Shown here piece after piece: positions 10,724 through 22,723 of a DNA stretch of 64,000 nucleotides. How positions within the stretch are numbered: the stretch's first letter is position 1; every line of letters begins with the position of its first letter. The stretch lies in contig JAACJM010000009.1 in NCBI GenBank assembly GCA_013368315.1, positions 124,001 to 188,000 of the forward strand, written 5' to 3'. A program made the position numbers and the translations under genes. This stretch comes from Tetrapyrgos nigripes (Eukaryota > Basidiomycota > Agaricomycetes > Agaricales > Campanellaceae). A model generated the notes under the pieces. The model was not told the origin of the DNA. It saw only the letters and a list, made by a program, of their open reading frames with translations, and did no database searches.

Positions 10724-12615
10724 ATGCCAATCAACTTTAGCACCTACCTCACACAACTAAACGACGCGCTCATTGCTGAAAATGGGTCAAATCTGGCCTA
10801 CCTTCTCCGTCCGACAAGTCCTCATGGAAAAGATCTTGTGAAAGAGTTCCGAAATCCAACGGTAAGTAAGTCTTTAATATCCGTCTTTTTCTACTTGTTC
10901 ATTCATTCAGATGTTCGCTCGTCGATCTCAATCATAATCATCAACTCTTCCAATCCCCAATTTGACCATGGCTTTCTGGACGCGTCTAGTTGGCCTCGCT
11001 GAATTACTACAAAGGAAGCATACAAAGTCCTTGGGATGAAATCGCTATACAATACGTTTTGACGTGCTCGCATGTTGCGAGAAGAAGGTCGGGAGATGCA
11101 TTCAAGGAACATTCGACGCTTGTTTCGTGAGTTGCTCTTGTGTCCTCTCCCGAAATGCAAAATCCTCATGGCATACCTCCATCTATGGCGCGTTTGGATG
11201 CTCAGGAGGTTCCTTGCTTATTTCACAGAGAACCGAGGGTGGACTTTACCTGCGCTATTCTCAATACTGAGGGATTTGCGGGATCTGGCGTTTGACGTGA
11301 GTTTGGGTAACGCTATCCGGATTTATAGTGCGTCGATTGATGTTTCCTTCGTTAGGCAGATGTTTGGGCAAAACACAATAATCAAAAGAGCGAATGCATG
11401 GAAGACGCTGCTAGGACAATAGCGAAGGCTTTCGGTGGCTGCGTCACAGATAGGTGTGTATCCCGTTCATATCCTTTCATCATCTGCTGATGCGTTTGGA
11501 ACTTCATAAGGACTTCACCACCGGATCAGTCGAGGAAATGGGGTGTTTACTACGTCGTTGGATTGGTGTTGAAATGTTATTTCAAGGTGAGTGGATGTGT
11601 GCGCATCGGTTCATGGTTTATTGACTGCTGGTTTTTCATGCGTAAACCCCCTGGGGTATACTATTGAAGATTAAGCGCATATCGCTGTCGAAGAACGTTT
11701 TGCGAGCGCTGGAGGCTAATAAGGATATTCCTGATTTGTCTTTGTACCCTCGGTCGCATCAAGTGTGTACTCTATATCACTGTGCCCTCTGTACGACTAA
11801 CATCATGCTTCTTTCCCAGGTGACCTTCCGATATTACCTTGGAATGTTGAGTTTCCTCAACGAAGACTACGCCAAGGTTGAAGTCCTTCCACCTATTCGT
11901 CTCAATGTTTGAACTAAGGATATGGGACTTGTAGGCTGAACAAGAGCTTACCATTGCATTCTATCATTGTCATATTGGGGCGCAAGCAAACCAAGAGTCC
12001 GTCGACTGTTTTGTTGTTCATGATTTTCGACGCTGACCGAATACTTTCTGGCTTTCCCAGACGCATTTTGACCTATCTTCTCCCACTCCGTCTCCTCAAA
12101 GGCCATCTACCCTCAGACGAACTTTTGGCGAGGTTTCCTGTGATCAGAGAATTATTTTGGCCATTCATTAGCGCCATCAGAAATGGCGAAGTCTCAGCGT
12201 TTGATAGAGCATTGGAAACATGGGAGAAAAAGCTTCTGGAGCTGAATCTGTGGTTGACGTTGGAGAAGGCTAGGGAGATCTGTATGAGAGGTTTGTTCAG
12301 AAAAGTGTGAGTATGCAAACCACATTCATTTCAACCTCGTATGCTTCTTGTTCTTTCTTGTCCACTGACCTACCCATCTTTAGATACGTCGCGTCAAACA
12401 ACTCCTCGCGAATTCCCATCTCACTTTTTCACTCGGGGCTACGGATAGCAGGAGTTAACGTTGAACAGGAGGAAGCAGAGTGCTTAGTGGCTAACATGAT
12501 CTACAAAGGCTTTATGAGAGGGTATATAAGCCACGAAAAGCAGATGGTGGTTTTGGCGAATACGAACGCGTTCCCCAGGTTGGCGGATAGAGCATCACCG
12601 TTCGAGTATTCGTAA
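10724..12615 (+). CDS. CSN12: CSN12-like PCI-domain protein (THP1/PCID2 family)
   Basis: Ten exons join in frame to 409 residues, close to the yeast protein (about 420): 10724-10861, 10990-11126, 11206-11296, 11356-11453, 11511-11586, 11670-11762, 11820-11876, 11935-11996, 12061-12306, 12384-12615. The N-terminus (MPINFSTYLTQLNDALIAEN) is followed by TPR-like helices, and the PCI winged-helix domain occupies roughly residues 230-400 (TYLLPLRLLKGHLPS, then IYKGFMRGYISHEKQMVV). Family members associate with the COP9 signalosome or, as THP1/THP3, with mRNA export and splicing. The name CSN12 fits best; THP3 partner roles cannot be excluded. Introns are short and canonical. The next gene starts 187 bp downstream in the same direction. 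Confidence 0.9.
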
Positions 12616-12802
12616 TTACCCATGGCTCCTTTATATAGTGTTCGATGTGCTTGTACTTTACTTTTGCTTTTCTTGAAGTTGTATATGGGCTTTTGCTACA
12701 AGCGGAACAAGAACGGATTTGTCCCGCGGAACATTCGGCTTCGCATTTTGGTCTCGGACCGCCCAGTGATGAGAACGTCACAGCGACTCTTTACTCCGAA
12801 CC

Positions 12803-15800
12803 ATGGAGAAGGGTCTTCCTGTTAGAGCCCCGATCCCTCCAGAACGGCGGTCAAAGCGTAGTTCGTCCCTTTTACGCGTCGTTTCCCTTGTTTCACTCGT
12901 CGTCGTCTGTGTCTACACTGGACTGGCTACCAGACTTTCGTGGAGCATACGAACATCGTCAACGATACCTATCAATGCAGCCCAAATCCTTGACAAATGT
13001 GCCAATTTGGATACCCTTCCCGGTCCTCCTCCAGACTTTTACTCTCGTAAAGAGTCCGACCGCTTTGAGCCTGGAACAAAGCCAGTTTTGATCAAGAGAG
13101 CAACAATTTGGACTGGAGAGCGTAATGGGACCGAAATTGTCACCGGCGACGTTTTGCTTGATAAAGGAATGATCAAGGCTTTTGGTCATATTAAAACTAG
13201 CACGATTCTCAAGCACGGACACGTCGAAATAATTGATGCTGCTGGAGCTTGGCTTACACCTGGGTGAGATATTCCTTCGTGTCTTTTGGCAACAGAAACT
13301 GATGTTTAGTATTACAGGATTGTTGACCTACACTCTCACCTGGGAGTAGACTCGTCCCCTGAACTATCAGGAGCTGATGACACGAACTCTCGCAAAGGCT
13401 TGGTTCAACCTTGGCTGCGTTGTACGTTTCCATGTCCTATATTTTTTATCGTACCCAATAATCTCATTCCAATGCATTAGCCCTTGACGGACTTAACACT
13501 CACGATGACGCTTATCGCCTGTCCATTTCTGGTGGTGTCACTACCGCAAACGTCCTGCCAGGATCTGCCAACTCGATTGGTGAGTCGTACTCATGACGTG
13601 CGCGGTGCGCCCGCATAATTGACGCGTATTTTGGTCATAGGTGGCCAAGCATTCGTGATCAAGTTGCGACCGACAAGCGAAAAGTCGCCATCGTCTATGT
13701 TATTGGAGCCTCCTTTCTCGTTCAATGGCTCGAGTATTGAACCGTTCCATCCTCCTCGATGGAGACAGCTCAAGTAAGTGTTGTCGTCACTATAGTCGGG
13801 ATTTGGACGCGTCCTGAATAAGTGTTCGTGGTACAGGCAAGCATGTGGTATGTGATTCGCTTCGTTGTGAGTGGTTGATACTGATTATCATCCTTTGGAC
13901 TTTCACAGGAGAGAACCCTAGTCAGTCTCCGCAAATTTTGGTTTTGGATTTTTTATTAAACAATCTGCAGGCCGGGTGTACTCTGGAACACGAATGGACA
14001 ACATCTGGAGTTTCCGCCAAGGGTTTGTTACCTATTTTGACATCAGTGGTATTCCTTTCTTACCTGCTTTTCTTCTGTCAAAAGGTATGAAATCGCTCGA
14101 AAGATCAAAGTACAACAGGACCAGTACTGTGAAAAAGCTATGGCAGGACAGTGGCAAGACTTAGGCGAATTCCCAGAAGATCTTCAATGGGAGGCATTGG
14201 TTGATGTTCTGAGAGGACGAGTGAAGATTCAGAATCATTGTTATGAAGCAGTTGATTTGGATGGCATTGTCAGAGTGAGTATCGTGATCGCTTCTACCCA
14301 TGTACATTGACCTGATAAGGCCCACTCGCGCCATAGCTCATGAACGAGTTCAAATTCTCCATTGCAGCGTTCCACCACGCGCATGAGACGTATCTGGTCC
14401 CAGATTTGTTGAAGAAGGCGTATGGTATGTTTTCTGGGCTAGTTGTTACCTATTGAGCTGATTGTATTCTTGCAGGCCACCCTCCAGCTGTAGCTCTCTT
14501 TGCGACCAACGGCAGATATAAACGCGAGGCCTACCGAGGGTCAGAGTTTGCTCCAAAGGTACTGGCGGCAAATGGTCTGGATGTGGTTATGAAGGTACAT
14601 TCGAGTTTTCAGCGTTCAGAGCTTTACTCCTAACTTCGTGTTATAGAGTGACCATCCCGTCTTAAACTCTCGTTATCTCCTTTATGAAGCCCAACAAGCT
14701 CATTACTTTGGACTTGCTGATAATTTAGCTCTGGCCTCAGTTATAACGACTCCTGCGAGGATTATGGGTCAGGATCATAGAATTGGGTATGTCAAAGAAG
14801 GTACGCAAGTATTTCTTGTCGACACTTTTTGATGTTCTAACGCGTTCCTTGCCATCTTATCCAGGCTACGACGCCGACTTAGTACTCTGGGACAGTCATC
14901 CCCTTTCTCTTGGAGCAACTCCCAAGCAAGTTTTCATCGATGGAATTGCCCAACTCAAAGAACCTCACACTTTGACTAAACCATCGCAACTGCAGAAAGT
15001 ACCGGTCACGCCGAACTTTGCCAGAGAAGCCGAAGAAGCGGTTAGACATGATGGATTACCTCCTCTTGGTCCTAGGGAAAGCTTCAAGAAAGAGGAAGTG
15101 GTGATGTTCGTCAACATGAAGAGTATGTACGCGAAATTAGGTGGTAGGGTTGTGAAAGTCCTATCTGCTAGGACAGAAGACGCGGAACGATCGCGTAGAA
15201 TGCAGAAAGAAGAGATGGGAGTGGTTATTGTACAGGGCGGAGAGCTCCTTTGCAAGGGAATTTGGGCAGAATGTGCTGTGCCGATAAAGAAACTGAAGAG
15301 TGAGACAAGGATTGTGGATTTGAAGGGAGGATCTTTAGCGTGAGTGTTCTTTCTCTGCAGGGAAAAACAGAATGTTGATCGCTGTTCCTCACTTGGGTTC
15401 AGTCCAGGTCTCGTCAGCTATGGCAGCTATTTAGGCCTTACCCACATATCGGGAGAGCGCTCGACAAATGATGGAACAGTTGCTGATCCTTTGACTGGGA
15501 GTGTACCTGGTATTCTGGGAGGAGGCGAAGCTGTGATACGCGCAGTTGACGGGTTGCAGTTTGAGTCTAGGAATGCTTTGTGAGTTTCATTGAACCTATG
15601 TATCAACCATAACTTCGTCAGGCTAATATTTCTCTTAGATTGGCCTATCGTAGCGGAGTCACCTCTGCCATTACCCCACCCCAATCTTCCGGTATCTTGG
15701 CTGGTTTAAGTGCGGCTCTCAGCACCGGTGCTTCCAACAGATTGGCTCAAGGTGCAGTCTTGCAAGAGGTGTCGGCTCTTCATGTGGGCCTGACAATGGG

Positions 15801-16653
15801 ATCTTCGGTTAGTGTTAGCACGCAAATCACTGCGTTGAGGAAATTGCTTCTGGGAGGTACCAAGGGCGACTTAGGCTCGCAAATTGATAAAGTTGTCAAT
15901 GTGCGTGGTTCTGTCGAATTTTGGTCGAATTTGCGAAGCAGTTCTGACTGGTGACATTGTTCTGTTTTTCATTAACAGGGTACAATTCCGCTTGTGGTCA
16001 CAGTCCACAGCGCAGATATCATGGCTTCTTTGATTCTTTTGAAGAAGGAAGTGGAAGCTGAGTCCGGAAATACCATCAAGATGACATTTGCAGGAGCTTC
16101 AGAGGCTCATCTTCTCGCGAAAGAAATCGGGGAAGTTGGTGTTGGTGTCATTATTAGTCCTGTGAGACCGTTCCCGGGAGCTTGGGAGAGAGCCAGGATG
16201 TAAGAAGCTCTTGATGTCTTTCGATCTTCAGCCTAGAAAGTGACCTCCATATCTAGCCTCCCTGGGCCGCCGTTGACGCAAGACACGGGATTCACCAAGT
16301 TAATTGCACATAATGTCACCGTTGGAATTGGAGCAGCAGACACCTGGATGGCTAGGAATACGAGATTTGATGTTGCTTGGGTCGGTATCCTTTATACTCA
16401 TTTTCCATTCTCCTTGTTGACACACTCCTTCAACGGTACTTGATACTAGGTCTCTCTTGACTCTGCCGGTCAGATTTCCGAAGCAGACGCAATAGGTCTG
16501 GCCTCAGCGAACATAGAGAAATTGCTTGGGACTGACACAGAAGATGGAACTAACACCGATTGGGTGGCTACGAGAGGAGGGTCTTTGTTGGACTTTGAAG
16601 CGAAGGTTGTCGGTGTTGTATCTAGTCGGAGAGGTGTAGTGGATTTGTTCTAG
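12803..16653 (+). CDS. membrane-anchored amidohydrolase (CE9-annotated type), tandem copy 1
   Basis: Seventeen exons join to 961 residues: 12803-13263, 13318-13421, 13481-13579, 13641-13773, 13837-13847, 13909-13920, 13971-14022, 14085-14274, 14337-14424, 14476-14594, 14647-14800, 14865-15339, 15403-15579, 15639-15900, 15979-16199, 16257-16380, 16450-16653. A short basic N-terminus precedes one membrane helix (residues about 24-45), so the enzyme likely faces a lumen or the outside. The metal-binding HxH of the amidohydrolase barrel is seen as DLHSHLGV near residue 158. Other landmarks are GENPSRVYSGTRMD and GVGVIISPVRPFPGAWERAR. From memory, agaricomycete proteins like this are annotated as carbohydrate esterase family 9 or imidazolonepropionase-related; the real substrate is not established. 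Two consecutive exons are only 11 and 12 nt. About 80 percent or more of the protein is shared with the downstream copy, by eye. Confidence 0.9.
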
Positions 16654-16911
16654 TACATGGTGGGAGTATGTTGCTTGGGGGTGCAGAGATTTCTTCTGGG
16701 CAGTATGTACAATTTCAAGCGCTACATGCAGCAGTATGTACTTCGATGCCGCTCTGCCCAACGAATAGCGAATGGAAGTCGACGGAACGACCGGGCCGTG
16801 TACCATTTAGCCGTTCCGTGGCCGGGACCATTTCGTTGTTATTTCCCTTCCATCCTTTTTTGAAGAGTCTTTGGAGTCACTGAATTCTCGTTCTCGACAA
16901 TTTATTGGCCC

Positions 16912-17475
16912 GAGGGTTACTCCAGCTCTCATGCTGAAGCTGATCAATAATGTTTGAACCTAGTGCTGCCGACAACGGATTGACCTTGGAGGAGTTGCAA
17001 AGTTATAATTCTTGTAGAGTTCTGGCTTGAACTGTGATACACTGCATGTCTTTTCCTTTTCACCTACTCTTCTCAGTTGGCTGATGACTGATACTTCTTT
17101 GCAGGCAACCCGGTTTTATTTTCAAACTTTGCCCCTCGGGTTGAACTGCCTCTACTGCCTCTACCTCTACGTTGTCTATTAGCGCGACGACTTCCCGAGC
17201 TACCACGGCTACCACAACGACATCTCGTACCTCTACAACGGCTAGCATCACCACGTCCACCACCCTTTCTACGACTGCCAGCGCCACACCTGCCTCCTCA
17301 ACCTACTCCAAAGGGACTTGGACCGTTATAAGCGGGGACTACTGCTACAAAATCACCGACCGACAACGGCTTGACCCTAGAACAACCCCAAAGCTACAAT
17401 CCCAACGTGAATTGCAAAACTTTGTATGTCTATAATCTCTGTAATCTAGATTTGCTGATTATTCAATTGATTACC
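16912..17475 (+). pseudogene. LysM-tail remnant of a lost CE4 gene
   Basis: Lies between the two tandem amidohydrolases and matches the 3' part of the CE4 gene at 22724-25301, from near its position 24028 onwards. Recognisable pieces are the LysM half (DNGLTLEELQSYNS), the Ser/Thr linker, and a second LysM start (GTWTVISGDYCYKI). An insertion and frame changes break every module, and no catalytic domain is left. The flank at about 16870-16903 also matches the flank downstream of the second amidohydrolase (about 22064-22098). This is what remains if an amidohydrolase plus CE4 pair was duplicated and the first CE4 then decayed. Confidence 0.82.
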
Positions 17476-17607
17476 TTGCAGGCCAGTCGATTTGGAACGG
17501 CTAAGGAAAGGAAGTTGTCGTAAGTCACACTCGCGGCGCACTACTGCGGCGCAGCACTGTAGTTGGAAATGTCGACGGTCGTGGGAGCTCGGCAGGTGAG
17601 CGGGAGA

Positions 17608-17710
17608 TGATTACCATGTTGTCAGTGTGTTCGAGGTGGGAGACAGGAATACCTTTGGAAGATTACCATACAGTATCGTCAGTGTATTCGAGGTGGGAGA
17701 CAGGAATACC
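17608..17710. repeat. two-copy tandem repeat upstream of amidohydrolase copy 2
   Basis: A unit of about 50 bp containing ttcgaggtgggagacagg occurs twice, the second copy slightly longer. It sits 120-220 bp before the start codon at 17832, so it may be part of that promoter. No counterpart is seen before copy 1. Confidence 0.6.
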
Positions 17711-17831
17711 ATTGCGATTGATATCACCAGGGTCGGGGTCGAGTGTGAAAGGGGGAAGCATGGTACGGGTTCCATAAAGTTGGAGACGCGGACAGCGACT
17801 CTTTCCATCTATCTATCTTTTCCTCCTAACT

Positions 17832-20800
17832 ATGGAGAAGGGTGTTCCTGTTCGAGCCCCGTCCCCAACAGAACGACGGTCAAAGCGTACCTCGCCCCTT
17901 TTACGCGTCGTTTCCCTTGTTTTACTCGTCGTCGTCTGTGTCTACACTGGGCTGGCTACCAGACTTTTGTGGAGCATACGAGCATCGTCAGCGATACTCA
18001 TCAATGCAGCCCAAAACCTCGAAAAATGTGCCAATTTGAATACCCTTCCCAGTCCTCCTCCAGACTTTTACTCCCGTAAAGAGTCCGACCGCTTTCCGCC
18101 TGGAACGAATCCAGTTTTGACCAAGAGAGCAACAATTTGGACTGGAGAGCGTAATGGGACCGAAATTGTCACCCGAGCGATACCTGTCGATGCAGCCCGA
18201 ATCCTCGACAAATGCGCCAATTTGGATACCCTGCCCGGTCCTCCTCCAGACTTTTACTCCCGCAAAGAGTCCGACCGCTTTGAGCCTGGAACGAAACCAG
18301 TTTTGATCAAGAGAGCAACAATTTGGACTGGAGAGCGTAATGGGACCGAAATTGTCACCGGCGACGTTTTGCTTGATAAAGGAATGATCAAGGCTATTGG
18401 TCATATTGAAGCTAGCACGATTCTCGAGTACGGAAACGTCGAAATCATTGATGCTGCTGGAGCTTGGCTTACACCTGGGTGAGACATCCCTTCGTGTCTT
18501 TTGGCATTAGAACCTGATGAAGTTTATTACAGGCTTGTTGACCTACACACTCACATGGGAGTAAACTCGATCCCTCAACTTTCAGGAGCTCTTGACACAA
18601 ACTCTAACAAAGGCCCGATTCAACCTTGGCTGCGTTGTACGTCTCCGTCCTATATTGTTCATCGCACCCAGCGATCTCATTCCAGTGCCTTAGCCCTTGA
18701 CGGACTTAACACTCATGATGACAGTTATCGTCTTTCCATTTCTGGCGGTGTCACTACTGCAAACGTCTTGCCAGGATCTGCCAACTCGATTGGTGAGTCG
18801 TACTCATGAGGGGGTGCGCGGTGCGCCCACATAATTGACGCGTATTTTGGTCATAGGTGGCCAGATATTCGTGATCAAGTTGCGACCGACAAGCGAAAAG
18901 TCGCCATCATCTATGTTGTTGGAGCCTCCTTTCTCGTTCAACGGCTCGGGTATTGAACCGTTCCATCCTCCTCGATGGAGACAACTCAAGTGAGTGTTGT
19001 CTTCACTATAGTCGGGATTTGGACGCTTCCTGAATAAGTGTTCGTGGTACAGACAAGCATGTGGTATGTGGTTCGCTTCGCTGTGAGTGGTTGATACTGA
19101 ATTATCACCTCCTTTGGACTTTCACAGGAGAGAACCCTAGTCAGTCTGCGCTAATTCTTGTTTTGACAGAATTTTGATCAAAGCATCTATTTGCAGGACA
19201 GCAGAACGAGAATACACGAATGGACAACATCTGGGATTTCCGCCAAGGGTTTGTTACCTATTTTGACATCAGTGGTATTCCTTTCTTAGCTGTGTGTCAA
19301 AAGGTACGAAACCGCTCGAAAGATCAAAGTACAACAGGACCAGTACTGTCAAAAAGCTACGGCAGGACAGTGGCAAGGCTTGGGCGATTTTCCAGAAGAT
19401 CTTCAATGGGAGGCGCTGGTTGATCTTCTGAGAGGACGAGTGAAGGCTCACATCCATTGCTATGAAGCAGTTGATTTGGATGGTATTGTCAGAGTGAGTA
19501 TCGTAATCGCTTTCTGTGTACGTTGACCTGATAAGGCCCACTCGCACCATAGCTGATGAATGAGTTCAAATTCTCCGTTGCAGCGTTCCACCACGCGACC
19601 GAGACATATCTGGTCCCAGATTTGTTGAAGAAGTCTTATGGTATGTTTTCTGGGCTAGCTGTTACCCATTGAACTGATTGCATTCTTGCAGGCCACCTGC
19701 CAGCTGTAGCTCTCTTTGCGACCAACGGGAGAGTTAAACGCGAGGCCTACCGACAGTCAGAATTTGCTCCCAAGGTACTGGCGGCAGATGGTTTTGATGT
19801 GGTTATGAAGGTACATTCGAGGTTTCAGTGTTCAGAGCTTTGTTACTCACGTCGTGTTATAGACTGACCATCCTGTCTTAAACGGTCGTTATCTCCTTTA
19901 TGAAGCCCAGCAAGCTCATTACTTTGGACTTGCTGATAATTTAGCTCTGGCCTCAGTTATAACGACTCCTGCGAGGATTATGGGTCAGGATCATAGAATC
20001 GGGTATGTCAAAGAAGGTGCGCCACCATTTCTTGTCTACACTTCTTGACGTTCTGACGCGTTCCTTCCCATCTCGTATAGGATACGACGCCGACCTAGTC
20101 CTGTGGGACAGTCATCCCCTTTCTCTTGGAGCAACTCCCAAACAAGTTTTCGTCGATGGAATTGCCCAGCTCAAAGAACCTCACACTTTGACTAAATCAT
20201 CACAACTGCAGAAAGTACCTAACACACCGAACTTTGACAAAGAGGCCGAAGAAGCGATTAGACATGATGGATTACCTCCTCTTGGTCCTAGGGAAAGCTT
20301 GAAGACAGAGGAAGTGGTAATGTTCGTCAATATGGAGAGTATGTATGCAAAATTAGGTGATAGGGTTATGAAAGTCCTATCTGCTAGGACAGAAGACACG
20401 GAACGTACGGGCACAATGCAGAAAGATGAGATGGGAGTGGCTATTGTACAAGGCGGAGAGATCCTTTGCAAGGGAATTTGGGCAGAATGTGCTGTGCAGA
20501 TAAACGAATTGAAGAGTGAGACGAGAATTGTTGATTTAGAGGGAGGATCTTTAGCGTGAGTGTTCTTTTTCTGTAGGGAAAAGCAGAATGTTGATCGCTG
20601 CTCCCCGCTTGTGTTTAGTCCAGGTCTCGTCAGCTATGGCAGCTTACTAGGCCTTACCAACATAGCAGCAGAGAGCTCGACAAATGATGGACAAGTTGCT
20701 GATCCCTTGACTGGGGGTGTACCTGGTATTCTGGGAGGAGGCGGAACCGTGATACGCGCCGTTGATGGGCTACAGTTTGAGTCTAGGAATGCTTTGTGAG

Positions 20801-21865
20801 TTTCATTGAACCTATGTATCAACCATAACTTCTTCAGGCTAAATTCTCCTAGATTGGCCTATCGTAGCGGAGTCACCTCTGCCATTACCTCACCCCAATC
20901 TTTCGGTATCTTAGCTGGTTTAAGTGCGGCTTTCAGTACCGGTGCTTCCAACAGATTGGCTCAAGGCGCAGTCTTGCAAGAGGTGTCGGCTCTTCATATG
21001 GGCCTGACAATAGGATCTTCGGTCAGTGTTAGCACGGAAATCACTGCATTGAGGAAGCTGCTTCTAGGAGGTACCACGGGCGACTTAGGCTCGGAAATTG
21101 AGAAAATTGTCAATGTGCGTGGTTCTGTTGAATTTGCGAAGCAGTTCTGACTGGTGACATTGTTCTGTTTGTCATTAACAGGGTACAATTCCGCTTGTGG
21201 TCACAGTCCACAGCGCGGATATCATGGCTTCTTTGATTGTTTTGAAGAAGGAAGTGGAAGCTAAGTCCGGAAATACAATCAAGATGACATTTGCAGGAGC
21301 TTCAGAGGCTCATCTTCTCGCGAAAGAAATCGGGGAGGCAGGCATTGGCGTCATTATTAGTCCTGTGAGACCGTTCCCTTCGGCTTGGGAGAGAGCCAGG
21401 ATGTAGGAAGCTCTTGATGTATTTCGATTTTCAGCCTAGAAAGTGACCTCTCGTATCTAGCCTCCCTGGACCGCCGTTGACACAAGACACGGCATTCACC
21501 AAGTTGATTGCACATAATATCACCGTCGGAATTGGAGTATCAGACACCTTCATGGCTAGGAATACGAGATTTGATGTTGCTTGGGTCGGTATCCTTTCTA
21601 CTCATTTTCCCTTCTCCTCGTTGATTGATAGATACACTTCTTCAACTGTACTTGAATCTAGGTGTCTCTCGACTCTGCCGGTCAGATTTCCGAAGCAGAC
21701 GCAATAGGTCTGGCATCGATGAACATAGAGAAATTGCTTGGGACTGACACGGAGGATGGAACTAACACCGATTGGGTGGCTACGAGAGGAGGGTCTTTGT
21801 TGGACTTTGAAGCGAAGGTTGTCGGTGTTGTATCCAGTCGGAGAGGTGTAGTGGATTTGTTCTAG
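17832..21865 (+). CDS. membrane-anchored amidohydrolase (CE9-annotated type), tandem copy 2 with internal duplication
   Basis: Seventeen exons join to 1023 residues: 17832-18478, 18533-18636, 18694-18792, 18857-18989, 19053-19063, 19128-19139, 19197-19248, 19304-19493, 19553-19640, 19692-19810, 19863-20016, 20081-20555, 20619-20795, 20853-21114, 21182-21402, 21461-21584, 21662-21865. Every exon except the first has exactly the length seen in copy 1. Exon 1 is 186 bp longer because 62 residues after the membrane helix are repeated head to tail (DFYSRKESDRF and ATIWTGERNGTEIV each occur twice). The metal HxH is DLHTHMGV. Exon 7 differs most: QQNENTRMD replaces the RVYSGTRMD of copy 1. No stop or frameshift is seen, so both copies look functional. 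The role is presumably the same hydrolysis at a membrane; substrate unknown. Confidence 0.9.
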
Positions 21866-22723
21866 TACATGGTGGGAATATGTTGCTTGGGGTGCAGACT
21901 TCTTCTGGACAGTATGTACAATTTCGAGCGCTACATGCAGCAGTATGTACTTCGATGCGGTTCTGAATCGGTTTTTACTAGTGAGTCGCCGGAATGGTCG
22001 GGCCGTCCACCACTTCAGGGTCGTTCCGTGGCCTGGACCATTTCGTCTTCCTTTCGTCTCTTCCATCTTTTTGAGTCACTGAATCCTCGTTCTCGACAAT
22101 TTATTGTCCCAAACCTGTCCCTGAGGTTTAAAAACCAAGGCGGTTCATGTCGGCGCTCCTAGATCCTCTGCATCCCCTATGACTCTGATATGCCCTCGAA
22201 AAGGGTTTTGATCGGTGTGTAGTGGGTGCTCCAAATTCTTCTTGGTCCGATGAAGTCTTGGTACCTACTCCTTTAGGTTCTTCAAATGCTGCAAAATCAA
22301 TCTACCTAGTCGGAAAATGCATAGAGGAGCGATTGAGTGAAGCCTGCATTCATGATGCATCGCGCGGCGCTTGTCATTAGAGGTTTGGATTATCGATCCT
22401 CCAGATCCCCAGCAACTGCGGCAAGTATACCCGTACATTAACGACTTGCACCCTTCTCACGCGCACGTCTCATCCCCTTGCAATTGTCTGCGGAGAGCTG
22501 AGGCTTCATACCAGCTGTTTTGAACGTTCAACAAGGGATCGCCAAACATGATCTAATAATCTTCCGTTTCTTGGCCTTTAGGCACATTTTTGCCAAGGAA
22601 AGGTTCGTTTATAAACCAGCTACTAGAGGGTACGGGTACCTTATTTCCTATTCCCTTCCATTGGGGTAGCTTCGGGCACATTCCTTTATTTTTTTTCTAG
22701 TCCTTCTTTTCGGGTTTTCAACC
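21866..22723. other. promoter and spacer region before the third CE4 gene
   Basis: About 860 bp. The first 230 bp resemble the 3' flank of amidohydrolase copy 1. The rest shows no gene and ends in a pyrimidine-rich leader just before the start at 22724. Confidence 0.5.
22608..22615 (+). promoter_or_regulatory. TATA-like box of the third LysM-CE4 gene
   Basis: tttataaa about 110 bp upstream of the start codon, followed by a CT-rich stretch usual at fungal transcription start regions. Confidence 0.55.
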
